46,973 bases of DNA from an uncultured Bacteroides sp. (GCA_949289295.1 CASENM010000049.1:1-46973); one strand, 5' to 3'. Counted from the stretch's first letter, positions 9,376 through 19,114 are shown. Translations and numbers: made by a program. Notes: generated by a model from the letters alone, not told the origin.

Positions 9376-9741
9376 ATGATACAAGCAGAATCCAGACTTA
9401 CAGTATGTGACAACAGTGGCGCAAAAGAGGCTCTTTGTATCCGCGTTTTAGGCGGTACAAGGAGACGTTATGCTTCTGTAGGAGATGTGATTGTCGTTTC
9501 TGTAAAGAGCGTAATCCCTTCTAGTGATATTAAAAAAGGTGCGGTATCTAAGGCCTTGATAGTACGTACAAAGAAAGAAATCCGTCGTGCTGACGGATCT
9601 TATATTCGTTTTGATGATAATGCCTGTGTGTTGCTTAACAACGCCGGTGAAATTAGAGGTAGTCGTATTTTTGGCCCGGTTGCCCGTGAGTTGCGCGGTG
9701 TTAACATGAAAGTGGTATCTTTGGCACCTGAAGTACTTTAA
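9376..9741 (+). CDS. rplN: 50S ribosomal protein L14
   Basis: L14 forms inter-subunit bridges with 16S rRNA. The 121-residue sequence starts [20 protein letters not shown] and contains the signature around [17 protein letters not shown] (54-70) and DDNACVLLN. The length is canonical. Only 2 bases separate it from the rpsQ stop, so the two are translationally coupled. Confidence 0.97.
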   Translation: MIQAESRLTVCDNSGAKEALCIRVLGGTRRRYASVGDVIVVSVKSVIPSSDIKKGAVSKALIVRTKKEIRRADGSYIRFDDNACVLLNNAGEIRGSRIFGPVARELRGVNMKVVSLAPEVL

Positions 9742-9761
9742 TTTTCTAAAAGATTTAGGTA

Positions 9762-10085
9762 ATGAGTAAGTTACATATTAAAAAAGGTGATACAGTTTAC
9801 GTAAACACTGGAGAAGATAAAGGTAAAACCGGACGCGTGTTGAAAGTTCTTGTTAAGGAAAACCGTGCTGTGGTTGAAGGCATCAATATGATGACTAAAA
9901 GTGTGAAGCCGAGTGCCAAGAACCCTCAAGGTGGATTCGTGAAGATGGAGGCTCCTATCCACATCTCAAATCTTAATCCAATTGACCCTAAGACTGGTAA
10001 GCCGACACGCATCGGTAGAAGAGAAAGTTCTGATGGAAGAACATTTGTTCGTTATGCTAAAAAATCAGGAGAGGAGATTAAATAA
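9762..10085 (+). CDS. rplX: 50S ribosomal protein L24
   Basis: L24 initiates assembly of the large subunit by binding the 5' end of 23S rRNA. The 107-residue protein has a KOW motif near the N-terminus ([20 protein letters not shown], residues 7-26) and the downstream block [15 protein letters not shown]. Its last stop base is the first base of the rplE ATG, a one-base overlap indicating coupling. Confidence 0.96.
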   Translation: MSKLHIKKGDTVYVNTGEDKGKTGRVLKVLVKENRAVVEGINMMTKSVKPSAKNPQGGFVKMEAPIHISNLNPIDPKTGKPTRIGRRESSDGRTFVRYAKKSGEEIK

Positions 10086-10642
10086 TGAGTAATACTGCAA
10101 GCCTTAAGAAAGAATATGCAGAGCGCATCGCTCCTGCTTTGAAGAATCAGTTTCAGTATTCTTCGACTATGCAAATCCCCGTGCTCAAAAAGATTGTAAT
10201 CAATCAAGGTTTGGGTATGGCCGTTGCTGACAAGAAAATCATTGATGTAGCTATTAACGAACTGACGGCGATTACCGGTCAGAAAGCTGTGGCTACTCTT
10301 TCTCGCAAAGATATCGCTAACTTCAAGCTCCGTAAGAAAATGCCTATCGGTGTGATGGTGACTTTGCGGCGTGAAAGAATGTATGAATTCCTTGAAAAAC
10401 TCGTGCGTGTTGCTTTGCCGCGTATCCGTGACTTCAAAGGTATCGACAGCAAGTTTGACGGAAGAGGTAATTATACTTTGGGTATTCAGGAGCAGATTAT
10501 CTTTCCTGAAATCAACATTGACAGCATTACCAAGATTATGGGTATGAATATTACTTTTGTAACTTCAGCTCAGACAGATGAGGAAGGTTATGCGTTGTTG
10601 AAGGAATTCGGTTTACCGTTTAAAAACGCTAAAAAAGATTGA
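10085..10642 (+). CDS. rplE: 50S ribosomal protein L5
   Basis: L5 binds 5S rRNA and contacts the P-site tRNA. The 185-residue protein has the conserved segments [15 protein letters not shown] (30-44), [20 protein letters not shown] and [18 protein letters not shown] in the second half. It starts on the last base of the rplX stop and is followed by rpsN after 6 bases. Confidence 0.97.
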   Translation: MSNTASLKKEYAERIAPALKNQFQYSSTMQIPVLKKIVINQGLGMAVADKKIIDVAINELTAITGQKAVATLSRKDIANFKLRKKMPIGVMVTLRRERMYEFLEKLVRVALPRIRDFKGIDSKFDGRGNYTLGIQEQIIFPEINIDSITKIMGMNITFVTSAQTDEEGYALLKEFGLPFKNAKKD

Positions 10643-10648
10643 TAGATT

Positions 10649-10948
10649 ATGGCAAAAGAATCAATGAAGGCTCGTGAAGTAAAAAGAGCCAAACTTGTTG
10701 CTAAATATGCTGAGAAGCGTGCTGCTCTGAAGAAGATTGTGAAATCTGGTGATCCTGTTGAAGCTTATGAAGCTGCTCAGAAACTTCAGGAACTGCCAAA
10801 GAATTCGAATCCGATTCGTCTGCACAACCGTTGTAAACTGACTGGCCGTCCGAAAGGTTATATTCGACTGTTCGGCATTTCGCGTATTCAGTTTCGCGAA
10901 ATGGCTTCAAATGGCTTGATTCCCGGCGTGAAAAAAGCTAGCTGGTAA
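10649..10948 (+). CDS. rpsN: 30S ribosomal protein S14, zinc-free long form
   Basis: S14 is a late-assembling 30S head protein. The 99-residue sequence is the long form, with the conserved end [20 protein letters not shown] followed by [18 protein letters not shown]. The short zinc-binding form has two CxxC pairs; here there is only one cysteine (in NRCKLTG), so the protein does not use zinc. The rpsH start is 57 bases downstream, the longest gap in the spc cluster. Confidence 0.96.
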   Translation: MAKESMKAREVKRAKLVAKYAEKRAALKKIVKSGDPVEAYEAAQKLQELPKNSNPIRLHNRCKLTGRPKGYIRLFGISRIQFREMASNGLIPGVKKASW

Positions 10949-11005
10949 CATTTTTATTATTAAATATTGTCAGGGTTGTCCTGATTAATTTAACAATTTA
11001 ATTTT

Positions 11006-11401
11006 ATGACAGATCCAATCGCAGATTATCTCACAAGATTGAGAAATGCAATCAGTGCCAAGCACAGAGTGGTGGAAGTGCCTGCATCAAACCTGAAGAA
11101 AGAAATCACGAAGATTTTGTTTGATCAGGGGTATATTTTGAACTATAAGTTTGTGGATGATGGTCCTCAAGGTACTATCAAGGTTGCTTTGAAGTATGAT
11201 GCCGTTAACAAGGTAAACGCCATCAAGAAATTGATTAGAATTTCTACTCCGGGTATGCGTAAGTATACCGGTTACAAAGACATGCCGAGAGTTATTAATG
11301 GATTAGGTATAGCTATCATATCTACATCCAAAGGTGTAATGACTAACAAAGAGGCTGCTCGCCAAAAAATTGGCGGTGAAGTGCTTTGCTATGTATATTA
11401 A
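11006..11401 (+). CDS. rpsH: 30S ribosomal protein S8
   Basis: S8 binds the central domain of 16S rRNA and, in enterobacteria, represses the spc operon. The 131-residue protein begins MTDPIADYLTRLRNAISAKH and ends with the signature GLGIAIISTSKGVMTNKEA and GGEVLCYVY. Length and motifs are canonical. It is followed after 16 bases by rplF, which has an AGGAGG ribosome-binding site overlapping the spacer. Confidence 0.97.
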   Translation: MTDPIADYLTRLRNAISAKHRVVEVPASNLKKEITKILFDQGYILNYKFVDDGPQGTIKVALKYDAVNKVNAIKKLIRISTPGMRKYTGYKDMPRVINGLGIAIISTSKGVMTNKEAARQKIGGEVLCYVY

Positions 11402-11404
11402 TGT

Positions 11405-11410
11405 AGGAGG
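11405..11410 (+). promoter_or_regulatory. Shine-Dalgarno site of rplF
   Basis: AGGAGG lies 7 bases before the rplF ATG at 11418, an ideal spacing. Almost every other gene in the window lacks such a site, as expected for Bacteroidetes, whose anti-Shine-Dalgarno tail is mostly sequestered. Confidence 0.7.
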
Positions 11411-11417
11411 ATAAGCA

Positions 11418-11987
11418 ATGTCAAGAATTGGTAAATTGCCCGTGGTTATACCTGCCGGAGTTACTGTAACTTTAAAGGATAACATTGTTAGTGTGAAAGG
11501 ACCGAAAGGTGAGTTGAGTCAGTTTGTGAATCCTTCTATCAGCGTGGAAATAGCAGACGGACATGTGGTGTTGAAGGAAAGAGAAGATATGATGGTAGAC
11601 AATCCGAAGCAACGTCATGCATATCATGGCCTGTATCGTGCACTGATTCATAATATGGTTGAAGGGGTGTCCAAAGGATACAGAAAGGAGCTTGAACTTG
11701 TCGGAGTAGGTTACCGTGCTTCAAATAATGGTAACATCATTGATTTCGCTCTCGGATATACTCATAATATTTTCATGCAGTTGCCGCCCGAAATCAAAGT
11801 TGAAACGAAGTCAGAAAGAAATAAGAATCCTCTTGTAATATTGGAGTCTTGTGACAAACAGTTGCTGGGTCAGGTTTGTGCAAAAATACGTTCTTTCCGT
11901 AAGCCGGAACCTTATAAAGGAAAAGGTATTAAGTTTGTTGGTGAAGAAATACGTAGAAAGTCTGGTAAATCGGCTGGCGCTAAATAA
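11418..11987 (+). CDS. rplF: 50S ribosomal protein L6
   Basis: L6 lies near the factor-binding site of the large subunit. The 189-residue protein starts MSRIGKLPVVIPAGV and consists of two repeated alpha/beta domains. The second ends with the family signature PEPYKGKGIKFVGEEIRRK near the C-terminus. Its start is supported by the AGGAGG site 7 bases upstream. rplR follows after 22 bases. Confidence 0.97.
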   Translation: MSRIGKLPVVIPAGVTVTLKDNIVSVKGPKGELSQFVNPSISVEIADGHVVLKEREDMMVDNPKQRHAYHGLYRALIHNMVEGVSKGYRKELELVGVGYRASNNGNIIDFALGYTHNIFMQLPPEIKVETKSERNKNPLVILESCDKQLLGQVCAKIRSFRKPEPYKGKGIKFVGEEIRRKSGKSAGAK

Positions 11988-12009
11988 TTCACATTAAATC
12001 GTAAGTATT

Positions 12010-12351
12010 ATGACAACAAAAATAGAAAGACGTATCAGAATCAAATATAGAGTACGCAATAAGATTTCAGGTACACCTGAACGTCCGCGTATGAGTGTGT
12101 TTAGAAGTAACAAGCAGATTTATGTGCAGATTATTGATGATTTGCACGGCATAACTTTAGCTTCAGCATCTTCTTTGGGCATGGAACCCATGCCGAAGAA
12201 AGAACAGGCAGCTAAAGTAGGTGCACTGATTGCTAAGAATGCACAGGAGGCCGGTATTACGACTGTCGTGTTCGACCGTAATGGTTACTTGTATCATGGG
12301 AGAGTAAAAGAAGTGGCAGATGCCGCTCGTAACGGTGGACTTAAATTTTAA
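12010..12351 (+). CDS. rplR: 50S ribosomal protein L18
   Basis: L18 binds 5S rRNA in the central protuberance. The 113-residue protein has a basic N-terminus ([13 protein letters not shown]), the segment [20 protein letters not shown] (18-37) and the C-terminal [28 protein letters not shown] end. The length is normal. It is followed 6 bases later by rpsE. Confidence 0.97.
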   Translation: MTTKIERRIRIKYRVRNKISGTPERPRMSVFRSNKQIYVQIIDDLHGITLASASSLGMEPMPKKEQAAKVGALIAKNAQEAGITTVVFDRNGYLYHGRVKEVADAARNGGLKF

Positions 12352-12357
12352 TGAATT

Positions 12358-12873
12358 ATGGCAGTTTATAATAGAGTTAAAATCACTAACGATATTGAAT
12401 TGAAAGATAGACTGGTGGCTATTAATCGCGTAACTAAGGTAACAAAGGGTGGTAGAACATTCAGTTTTTCTGCAATTGTCGTTGTCGGTAATGAAGATGG
12501 TATCATCGGATGGGGTCTTGGAAAGGCAGGTGAAGTTACAGCTGCTATAGCGAAAGGCGTAGAAGCTGCCAAAAAGAACCTTACAAAAGTTCCTATTCTG
12601 AAAGGTACTGTTCCTCATGAACAGGAAGCTAAGTTCGGTGGTGCAAAAGTGTTTATTAAGCCTGCCTCACAGGGTACTGGTGTGGTTGCCGGTGGTGCTA
12701 TGCGTGCTGTTCTTGAAAGCGTTGGCGTGACAGATGTTTTGGCTAAGTCAAAAGGCTCTTCTAATCCTCATAATCTGGTTAAAGCTACGATTTTGGCTTT
12801 GAGCGAGATGAGAGATGCGCGTACAGTTGCTCAGAACAGAGGTGTAAGTATTGAAAAAGTATTTAGAGGATAA
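12358..12873 (+). CDS. rpsE: 30S ribosomal protein S5
   Basis: S5 lies at the mRNA entry and affects decoding fidelity; it is the site of spectinomycin-resistance mutations. The 171-residue protein has an N-terminal double-stranded-RNA-binding-like domain with [20 protein letters not shown] (22-41) and [10 protein letters not shown], and the C-terminal domain with the [20 protein letters not shown] block. Its last codons overlap the rpmD ribosome-binding site. Confidence 0.97.
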   Translation: MAVYNRVKITNDIELKDRLVAINRVTKVTKGGRTFSFSAIVVVGNEDGIIGWGLGKAGEVTAAIAKGVEAAKKNLTKVPILKGTVPHEQEAKFGGAKVFIKPASQGTGVVAGGAMRAVLESVGVTDVLAKSKGSSNPHNLVKATILALSEMRDARTVAQNRGVSIEKVFRG

Positions 12874-12878
12874 GGAGG
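12873..12878 (+). promoter_or_regulatory. Shine-Dalgarno site of rpmD
   Basis: AGGAGG (in TAAGGAGGT) begins on the last base of the rpsE stop and lies 5 bases before the ATG at 12884. It decides the start: the longer in-frame reading from 12851 overlaps rpsE and adds 11 residues not found in L30. Confidence 0.7.
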
Positions 12879-12883
12879 TAAAC

Positions 12884-13060
12884 ATGTCTACTATTAAGAT
12901 TAAGCAAGTTAAGAGCCGGATTGGTGCTCCTATTGATCAGAAGAGAACACTTGATGCACTTGGCCTCCGCAAAATGAACCGTGTGGTTGAATGCGAAGTA
13001 AATCCTTCTGTGATGGGTATGATTGAAAAGGTTAAACACCTGATTACAATCGTTAAATAA
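12884..13060 (+). CDS. rpmD: 50S ribosomal protein L30
   Basis: L30 is a small large-subunit protein. From ATG 12884 it has 58 residues and begins MSTIKIKQVKSRIGAPIDQ, the classical start, with the family segment TLDALGLRKMNRVVE in the middle. An upstream in-frame ATG at 12851 would overlap rpsE and has no family support. The gene has an AGGAGG site. It lies between rpsE and rplO, as in the spc operon. Confidence 0.95.
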   Translation: MSTIKIKQVKSRIGAPIDQKRTLDALGLRKMNRVVECEVNPSVMGMIEKVKHLITIVK

Positions 13061-13091
13061 CGGTATTGTTAATAATTAAAGATTTTACAAT

Positions 13092-13538
13092 ATGAATTTA
13101 AATAATTTGCGTCCTGCAGCTGGTTCCACTAAGTCTAGAAAACGTATTGGCCGAGGTCAAGGCTCTGGAAGGGGTGGTACTTCAACAAGAGGACATAAAG
13201 GTGCAAAGTCCAGATCCGGTTATTCAAAGAAGATTGGATTTGAGGGTGGTCAGATGCCGCTTCAGCGTCGTGTGCCTAAGTTTGGCTTCAAGAATATTAA
13301 CCGTGTTGAATATCATCCGATTAATCTTGATGCTCTTCAGAAGCTTGCTGAAACAAAAGGTTTGTCTAAGATTGGTATTACCGAATTGGTAGAGGCAGGC
13401 CTGGTATCTTCCAAGCAGTTAGTGAAAATTCTAGGTAACGGTAGTTTGACTGTTAAACTTGAGGTTGAAGCTCATGCTTTTTCCAAGAGTGCGACAGCTG
13501 CAATCGAAGCCGTTGGTGGTAATGCAGTAAAACTCTGA
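13092..13538 (+). CDS. rplO: 50S ribosomal protein L15
   Basis: L15 is a late-assembly large-subunit protein. The 148-residue sequence begins MNLNNLRPAAGSTKSRKRIG and has the glycine- and arginine-rich N-terminal extension (RGQGSGRGGTSTRGHKG), the FEGGQMPLQRRVPKFGF block (about 49-65), and a globular C-terminal half. It is followed by secY after only 4 bases, a conserved pairing. Confidence 0.97.
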   Translation: MNLNNLRPAAGSTKSRKRIGRGQGSGRGGTSTRGHKGAKSRSGYSKKIGFEGGQMPLQRRVPKFGFKNINRVEYHPINLDALQKLAETKGLSKIGITELVEAGLVSSKQLVKILGNGSLTVKLEVEAHAFSKSATAAIEAVGGNAVKL

Positions 13539-13542
13539 TTCA

Positions 13543-14886
13543 ATGATAAAATCTATTGAAACATTAAAGAATATATGGAATATTGAGGATCTGAGAAAAC
13601 GGATCCTCATTACTATATTGTTTGTTGCAATATACAGATTCGGCTCGTTTGTCGTTTTACCGGGAATTAACCCTGACATGTTGTCGAGACTGCATGAACA
13701 AACCAGTGAAGGCCTTCTTGCCCTCTTGAATATGTTTTCTGGTGGTGCTTTTTCCAATGCTTCAATTTTTGCGTTGGGAATTATGCCTTATATTTCTGCA
13801 TCCATTGTGATTCAGTTATTGGCCATAGCGGTACCTTATTTTCAGAAACTTCAACGTGAAGGTGAAAGTGGTCGCAGAAAGATTAACCAGTATACTCGTA
13901 TACTTACGATAATCATTTTGGTATTCCAAGCACCTTCCTATTTGATAAACTTGAAGATGCAGGCTGGTCCGGCTCTTAATGCTTCATTAGATTGGACTTT
14001 CTTTATTATAACTTCAACCATTATTCTTGCTGCAGGCAGTATGTTCATACTCTGGTTGGGGGAAAGAATCACGGACAAAGGAATTGGCAATGGTATTTCA
14101 TTGATTATTATGGTGGGTATTATTGCTCGTTTGCCTCAATCTTTCTCCGGTGAGTTTGTCTCCAGACTTGCTTCTCCGGGAGCAGGGGGAATTATTATGT
14201 TCCTCTTTGAACTAGTCTGCCTTTTGGCCGTTATTGCTGCTGCAATCTTGCTGGTTCAGGGAGTGCGTAAGGTGCCTGTGCAGTATGCTAAGCGTATTGT
14301 CGGCAACAAACAATATGGTGGTGCGCGTCAGTATATACCTTTAAAAGTGAATGCTGCCAATGTGATGCCTATTATTTTTGCTCAGGCGATCATGTTTATA
14401 CCTATTACTATTGTGGGATTTTCAAATGTGGATAATGCGAGTGGTATCGCTCGTGCGCTTATAGACCATACAAGTTTCTGGTATAATGTGATTTTTGCTG
14501 TTCTGATTATAGTCTTTACGTATTTCTATACGGCTATAACGATTAATGCGAATCAGATGGCTGAAGATATGAAGAGGAACAATGGATTTATTCCAGGAAT
14601 CAAACCGGGGAAAAATACGGCAGAATATATTGATACTATAATGTCACGTATCACTTTGCCTGGTTCAATCTTTTTGGCTATTATTGCTATTTTGCCTGCA
14701 TTTGCAGGACTGTTCGGTGTTCAGGCTGAATTTGCCCAATTCTTCGGTGGCACATCTTTGCTGATACTTGTGGGAGTTGTTCTTGATACACTTCAGCAGG
14801 TTGAAAGTCATTTGCTGATGCGCCATTATGACGGACTTCTTTCGTCGGGAAGGATAAAGGGGCGTTCTGCAAGTGCTGCCTATTAA
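13543..14886 (+). CDS. secY: Preprotein translocase subunit SecY
   Basis: SecY is the channel-forming subunit of the SecYEG translocon in the inner membrane. The 447-residue protein has about ten hydrophobic segments. Recognisable SecY features include GSFVVLPGINP near the start of TM1, the SGGAFSNASIFALGIMPYIS plug region (about 67-86) and a conserved cytoplasmic loop with YAKRIVGNKQYGGARQYIPL. It lies between rplO and map. No adk gene separates secY and map, unlike in many Firmicutes. Confidence 0.97.
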   Translation: MIKSIETLKNIWNIEDLRKRILITILFVAIYRFGSFVVLPGINPDMLSRLHEQTSEGLLALLNMFSGGAFSNASIFALGIMPYISASIVIQLLAIAVPYFQKLQREGESGRRKINQYTRILTIIILVFQAPSYLINLKMQAGPALNASLDWTFFIITSTIILAAGSMFILWLGERITDKGIGNGISLIIMVGIIARLPQSFSGEFVSRLASPGAGGIIMFLFELVCLLAVIAAAILLVQGVRKVPVQYAKRIVGNKQYGGARQYIPLKVNAANVMPIIFAQAIMFIPITIVGFSNVDNASGIARALIDHTSFWYNVIFAVLIIVFTYFYTAITINANQMAEDMKRNNGFIPGIKPGKNTAEYIDTIMSRITLPGSIFLAIIAILPAFAGLFGVQAEFAQFFGGTSLLILVGVVLDTLQQVESHLLMRHYDGLLSSGRIKGRSASAAY

Positions 14887-14898
14887 TAAAGTGCTGGA

Positions 14899-15696
14899 AT
14901 GATATATCTTAAGACCGATGATGAAATAGAGTTGCTTCGTCAGAGTAATCTTCTCGTGGGGATGACTCTGGCAGAAGTGGCTAAATACATTAAACCGGGT
15001 GTGACGACCAGGCAGTTGGATAAGATTGCTGAGGAGTTTATCCGGGATCATGGAGCTATTCCGACATTCAAGGGATTTAAAAGTCCTTATGGGCCTCCTT
15101 TTCCGGGGGCAATTTGCACCTCGGTGAATGATGAAGTTGTTCATGGCATACCTAATGATATACCACTTAAAGATGGAGACATAGTTTCAGTTGATTGTGG
15201 AACTCAGTTGAATGGTTTTTGTGGTGATTCAGCTTATACTTTTTGTGTAGGTGAGGTTGAACCTGAGATTATGGAGTTGCTTCGAGTAACTAAGAAAGCT
15301 CTATATCTGGGTATATCAAATGCTGTACATGGAAAGAGAGTGGGCGATATCGGTTGTGCCGTCCAGGATTATTGTGAGGCACATGCTTATGGTGTTGTCC
15401 GTGAGTTGGTCGGGCATGGTATCGGTAAGGAAATGCATGAGGATCCTCCAGTGCCTAATTATGGAAAGAAGGGGTCCGGTGTCCTTTTGAAAAAAGGAAT
15501 GTGTGTTTCTATTGAGCCAATGATTTGTCTTGGCGCTCGTCAGGTATATATGATGGAAGACGGTTGGACAATCAAAACGCGAGATCATAAATGTGCAGCA
15601 CATTTTGAGCATACTGTGGCTGTCGGATTGGATAAGGCTGATATTTTATCATCATTTGAGTATATAGAAAAAGTATTAGGAGATAAAGCAATTTAA
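14899..15696 (+). CDS. map: Methionine aminopeptidase, type I
   Basis: This cytosolic metalloenzyme removes the initiator methionine from nascent proteins. The 265-residue protein has all five metal ligands of the pita-bread fold: D99, D110, H173, E206 and E237, plus the conserved H82. The lack of an N-terminal zinc-finger extension or an insert makes it type Ia-like. It lies in the secY-map-infA order typical of Bacteroidetes, 12 bases after secY and 5 bases before infA. Confidence 0.97.
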   Translation: MIYLKTDDEIELLRQSNLLVGMTLAEVAKYIKPGVTTRQLDKIAEEFIRDHGAIPTFKGFKSPYGPPFPGAICTSVNDEVVHGIPNDIPLKDGDIVSVDCGTQLNGFCGDSAYTFCVGEVEPEIMELLRVTKKALYLGISNAVHGKRVGDIGCAVQDYCEAHAYGVVRELVGHGIGKEMHEDPPVPNYGKKGSGVLLKKGMCVSIEPMICLGARQVYMMEDGWTIKTRDHKCAAHFEHTVAVGLDKADILSSFEYIEKVLGDKAI

Positions 15697-15701
15697 TTAA
15701 T

Positions 15702-15920
15702 ATGGCAAAGCAAGCTGCAATTGAACAAGATGGAGTTATCGTTGAAGCATTGTCAAACGCAATGTTTCGTGTTGAGCTGGAAAACGGGCACGAGATTACT
15801 GCACATATTTCCGGCAAGATGAGAATGCATTACATTAAAATATTACCCGGTGACAAGGTGAGGGTGGAAATGTCACCATACGATTTGTCGAAGGGAAGAA
15901 TTGTTTTTAGATATAAATAA
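15702..15920 (+). CDS. infA: Translation initiation factor IF-1
   Basis: IF-1 blocks the A site during initiation. The 72-residue protein is a single S1/OB fold with the family pattern [37 protein letters not shown] (25-44) and [18 protein letters not shown]. The length is exact for the family. It is followed by the very small rpmJ gene after 12 bases. Confidence 0.96.
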   Translation: MAKQAAIEQDGVIVEALSNAMFRVELENGHEITAHISGKMRMHYIKILPGDKVRVEMSPYDLSKGRIVFRYK

Positions 15921-15932
15921 TAGAATTAAGAT

Positions 15933-16049
15933 ATGAAAGTAAGAGCATCATTAAAGAAGCGTACGCCGGATTGTAAGATCGTTAGACGTAATGGCCGTTT
16001 GTATGTTATTAACAAGAAAAATCCTAAGTATAAACAACGTCAAGGATAA
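15933..16049 (+). CDS. rpmJ: 50S ribosomal protein L36, zinc-free form
   Basis: Reading from ATG 15933 gives a 38-residue protein beginning [14 protein letters not shown] and ending KYKQRQG, the unmistakable L36 frame. In zinc-binding L36 there are three cysteines and a histidine; here positions 11, 27 and 33 are Thr, Asn and Tyr, and only C14 remains, so no zinc site is left. L36 is the last large-subunit protein added. Its place between infA and rpsM is standard. Confidence 0.95.
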   Translation: MKVRASLKKRTPDCKIVRRNGRLYVINKKNPKYKQRQG

Positions 16050-16084
16050 TTTATTATTTTTGCAAAAAAAATAATTTGTAGTAT

Positions 16085-16465
16085 ATGGCTATAAGAATAG
16101 TTGGTGTAGATTTGCCTCAAAACAAGAGAGGTGAGATTGCGTTGACATACATTTATGGTATCGGACGCAGTAGTTCAGCGAAAATTTTGGATAAGGCCGG
16201 AATTGACCGTGACCTGAAAGTGAAGGACTGGACTGATGATCAGGCGGCTAAGATTCGTGAGATTATTGGCGCAGAGTATAAGGTTGAAGGAGACCTTCGT
16301 TCGGAAGTACAATTGAATATCAAACGTTTGATGGATATCGGCTGTTATCGTGGTATTCGTCATCGTTTGGGATTGCCCGTAAGAGGTCAGAGCACTAAAA
16401 ACAATGCACGTACACGTAAGGGAAGAAAGAAAACAGTTGCAAATAAGAAAAAAGCTACTAAATAA
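16085..16465 (+). CDS. rpsM: 30S ribosomal protein S13
   Basis: S13 sits in the 30S head, touches the P-site tRNA and bridges to L5. The 126-residue protein has [20 protein letters not shown] at the start, the helix-hairpin-helix region [14 protein letters not shown], and the signature [20 protein letters not shown] followed by a basic tail. A TATTTTTG at 16055-16062 resembles a -7 box and could be an internal promoter, but no matching -33 element was found, so this is only a possibility. Confidence 0.96.
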   Translation: MAIRIVGVDLPQNKRGEIALTYIYGIGRSSSAKILDKAGIDRDLKVKDWTDDQAAKIREIIGAEYKVEGDLRSEVQLNIKRLMDIGCYRGIRHRLGLPVRGQSTKNNARTRKGRKKTVANKKKATK

Positions 16466-16476
16466 TAATTGTTGAT

Positions 16477-16866
16477 ATGGCAAAGAAAACAGTCGCAGCG
16501 AAGAAGAGAAATGTAAAGGTGGATGCTAATGGACAATTACATGTTCATTCTTCATTCAATAACATTATCGTTTCTTTGGCAAATAGTGAAGGCCAGATTA
16601 TATCTTGGTCTTCTGCCGGTAAGATGGGATTCAGAGGTTCAAAGAAGAACACTCCTTATGCAGCCCAGATGGCTGCTCAAGATTGTGCTAAAGTGGCATA
16701 CGACTTGGGATTAAGAAAGGTTAAAGCGTATGTGAAAGGTCCTGGAAACGGGCGTGAGTCTGCAATCAGAACTGTGCACGGAGCTGGAATTGAAGTTACT
16801 GAAATTATTGACGTGACTCCATTGCCTCATAACGGTTGTCGTCCTCCTAAAAGAAGAAGAGTATAA
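16477..16866 (+). CDS. rpsK: 30S ribosomal protein S11
   Basis: S11 forms the platform of the small subunit near the E-site codon. The 129-residue protein shows the conserved [20 protein letters not shown] segment (22-41), [19 protein letters not shown] and the C-terminal [18 protein letters not shown]. It is separated from rpsM by 11 bases and from rpsD by a 117-base gap. Confidence 0.97.
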   Translation: MAKKTVAAKKRNVKVDANGQLHVHSSFNNIIVSLANSEGQIISWSSAGKMGFRGSKKNTPYAAQMAAQDCAKVAYDLGLRKVKAYVKGPGNGRESAIRTVHGAGIEVTEIIDVTPLPHNGCRPPKRRRV

Positions 16867-16983
16867 TTAGATAACCTATTATCATATGTAACTTGATTTT
16901 GTTAATCACTTGGATTGCATTTCCTTTCTGTAATCGCGGCTGCAACAAATTGAGTTCATTATAACAATTTAATAGTAAATAAA

Positions 16984-17589
16984 ATGGCTAGATATACTGG
17001 ACCAAAATCAAAAATTGCCCGTAAATTCGGTGAAGCTATCTTTGGAGCTGATAAAGTTTTGTCGAAGAAAAATTATCCTCCTGGACAGCATGGAAACACA
17101 CGTCGTAGAAAAACTTCTGAATACGGTGTCATGTTGGCTGAAAAGCAGAAGGCTAAATATACATATGGTGTGTTGGAAAGACAATTCCGTAATATGTTTG
17201 AAAAGGCTGCACGTAAGAATGGTATTACAGGTGAAATCTTGTTGCAGAGCCTTGAGTGCCGTCTTGATAACGTAGTGTTCCGCTTGGGTATTGCTCCTAC
17301 TCGTGCAGCTGCCCGTCAGTTGGTTTCGCACAAGCACATTACTGTGGATGGTGGAGTGGTGAATATTGCTTCATATTCTGTGAAACCTGGTCAGTTGGTG
17401 GGTGTTCGTGAAAAGTCAAAGTCTTTGGAAGTGATAGCTAATTCTTTGGCAGGTTTCAACCATAGCAAATATCCTTGGTTGGAGTGGGATGATAACTCGA
17501 AAACTGGACGGATGTTGCATATTCCAGAAAGAGCAGACATTCCTGAAAACATTAAAGAACACTTGATCGTTGAATTGTACTCTAAATAA
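16984..17589 (+). CDS. rpsD: 30S ribosomal protein S4, zinc-free form
   Basis: S4 is a primary 16S-binding protein that nucleates 30S body assembly and regulates the alpha operon in E. coli. The 201-residue sequence begins [20 protein letters not shown] and contains the S4 RNA-binding domain [20 protein letters not shown] (about 92-111). The N-terminal region has no cysteine cluster, so this is the C-minus type. The 117-base gap before it is the longest in the alpha cluster and a plausible place for S4 control, but no specific fold was proved. Confidence 0.97.
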   Translation: MARYTGPKSKIARKFGEAIFGADKVLSKKNYPPGQHGNTRRRKTSEYGVMLAEKQKAKYTYGVLERQFRNMFEKAARKNGITGEILLQSLECRLDNVVFRLGIAPTRAAARQLVSHKHITVDGGVVNIASYSVKPGQLVGVREKSKSLEVIANSLAGFNHSKYPWLEWDDNSKTGRMLHIPERADIPENIKEHLIVELYSK

Positions 17590-17600
17590 TAATTAATTTC

Positions 17601-18593
17601 ATGGCGATATTAGCATTTCAAAAACCTGATAAAGTATTAATGTTGGAGGCGGACTCCAAATTCGGAAAATTCGAGTTTCGTCCGCTTGAGCCCGGTTTCG
17701 GTATTACCGTAGGTAATGCTTTACGCCGTATTCTTCTTTCTTCATTGGAAGGGTATGCAATCAATACTATCCATATTGATGGAGTGGAACATGAGTTTGC
17801 TACTATTCCTGGTGTTAAAGAAGATGTTACTAACATTATCTTGAATCTGAAGCAAGTTAGATTCAAGCAGATAGTTGAGGAATTCGAAACCGAGAAGGTA
17901 AGCGTTACCGTTGAGAATTCTACTGAATTTAAGGCAGGTGATATTGGTAAGTATTTGACCGGATTTGAAGTGTTAAATCCTGAATTAGTTATTTGCCATT
18001 TAGATTCTAAAGCAACTATGCAAATGGATATTACCATTAACAAAGGGAGAGGATATGTTCCGGCTGATGAAAACCGTGAATTCTGTACCGATGTGAATGT
18101 AATACCCATTGATTCAATCTATACTCCGATTCGTAATGTAAAGTATTCGGTTGAAAATTATCGTGTCGAGCAGAAGACCGATTATGAGAAATTGGTGCTT
18201 GAAATTACAACGGATGGTTCCATTCACCCGAAGGAGGCGTTAAAAGAGGCTGCGAAGATTCTTATTTACCATTTTATGCTTTTCTCAGATGAAAAGATTA
18301 CTTTGGAAACATCTGATGCTGATGGTAATGAGGAATTTGATGAAGAGGTTCTCCACATGCGTCAATTGTTGAAAACAAAATTGGTTGATATGGACTTGTC
18401 AGTTCGTGCTTTGAACTGTTTGAAAGCCGCCGATGTAGAAACTTTAGGCGATTTGGTTCAGTTTAATAAGACGGACTTGTTGAAGTTCCGTAACTTCGGT
18501 AAGAAATCGCTCACTGAGCTTGATGATTTGCTCGAGAGTCTGAATCTGTCGTTTGGAACAGATATTTCTAAGTATAAATTAGATAAAGAATAA
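17601..18593 (+). CDS. rpoA: DNA-directed RNA polymerase alpha subunit
   Basis: Alpha dimerises to start RNA polymerase assembly, and its C-terminal domain binds DNA and regulators. The 330-residue protein has the N-terminal assembly domain with [20 protein letters not shown] and LSSLEGYAI (about 27-54). After an acidic linker it carries a complete C-terminal domain with [20 protein letters not shown] and the [14 protein letters not shown] helix-hairpin-helix. It lies between rpsD and rplQ, the universal alpha-operon position. Confidence 0.98.
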   Translation: MAILAFQKPDKVLMLEADSKFGKFEFRPLEPGFGITVGNALRRILLSSLEGYAINTIHIDGVEHEFATIPGVKEDVTNIILNLKQVRFKQIVEEFETEKVSVTVENSTEFKAGDIGKYLTGFEVLNPELVICHLDSKATMQMDITINKGRGYVPADENREFCTDVNVIPIDSIYTPIRNVKYSVENYRVEQKTDYEKLVLEITTDGSIHPKEALKEAAKILIYHFMLFSDEKITLETSDADGNEEFDEEVLHMRQLLKTKLVDMDLSVRALNCLKAADVETLGDLVQFNKTDLLKFRNFGKKSLTELDDLLESLNLSFGTDISKYKLDKE

Positions 18594-18596
18594 AAA

Positions 18597-19091
18597 ATGA
18601 GACATAATAAGAAATTCAATCATTTAGGTCGTACTGCCTCTCATCGACATGCTATGCTTTCAAACATGGCTTGCTCTTTGATTCAGCACAAAAGAATCAC
18701 TACGACTGTTGCAAAGGCTAAAGCCTTGAAAAAGTATGTTGAGCCGCTGATTACTAAATCAAAACTTGACACGACAAACTCTCGTCGAGTAGTATTCAGA
18801 TATCTACAGAATAAGTATGCTGTAACGGAACTCTTTAAAGAAATTTCTGTCAAAATAGCTGATCGTCCCGGTGGTTATACACGAATCATTAAGACAGGTC
18901 ATCGTTTGGGTGATAATGCTGAAATGTGTTTTATTGAGTTGGTAGATTATAACGCAAACATGGCTAAAGATACTGTCAAGAAGACAACACGTACTCGTCG
19001 CTCTAAAAAGTCTTCATCTGTTGCTGATGTTCAGGAATCTGCTCCTGTTTCTGAAGCAACTTCGGCAGAGGATGTTGCTAAAGCTGAATAA
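18597..19091 (+). CDS. rplQ: 50S ribosomal protein L17
   Basis: L17 lies near the tunnel exit on the large subunit. The first 120 residues match the family, beginning [20 protein letters not shown] and including [20 protein letters not shown] (23-42). About 40 further residues form a basic then Ser/Ala/Glu-rich tail, an extension common in Bacteroidetes. It ends the ribosomal block; its start is 4 bases after rpoA, and a strong terminator follows its stop. Confidence 0.96.
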   Translation: MRHNKKFNHLGRTASHRHAMLSNMACSLIQHKRITTTVAKAKALKKYVEPLITKSKLDTTNSRRVVFRYLQNKYAVTELFKEISVKIADRPGGYTRIIKTGHRLGDNAEMCFIELVDYNANMAKDTVKKTTRTRRSKKSSSVADVQESAPVSEATSAEDVAKAE

Positions 19092-19114
19092 ATCGATTCC
19101 AAATATTCTTTCTG

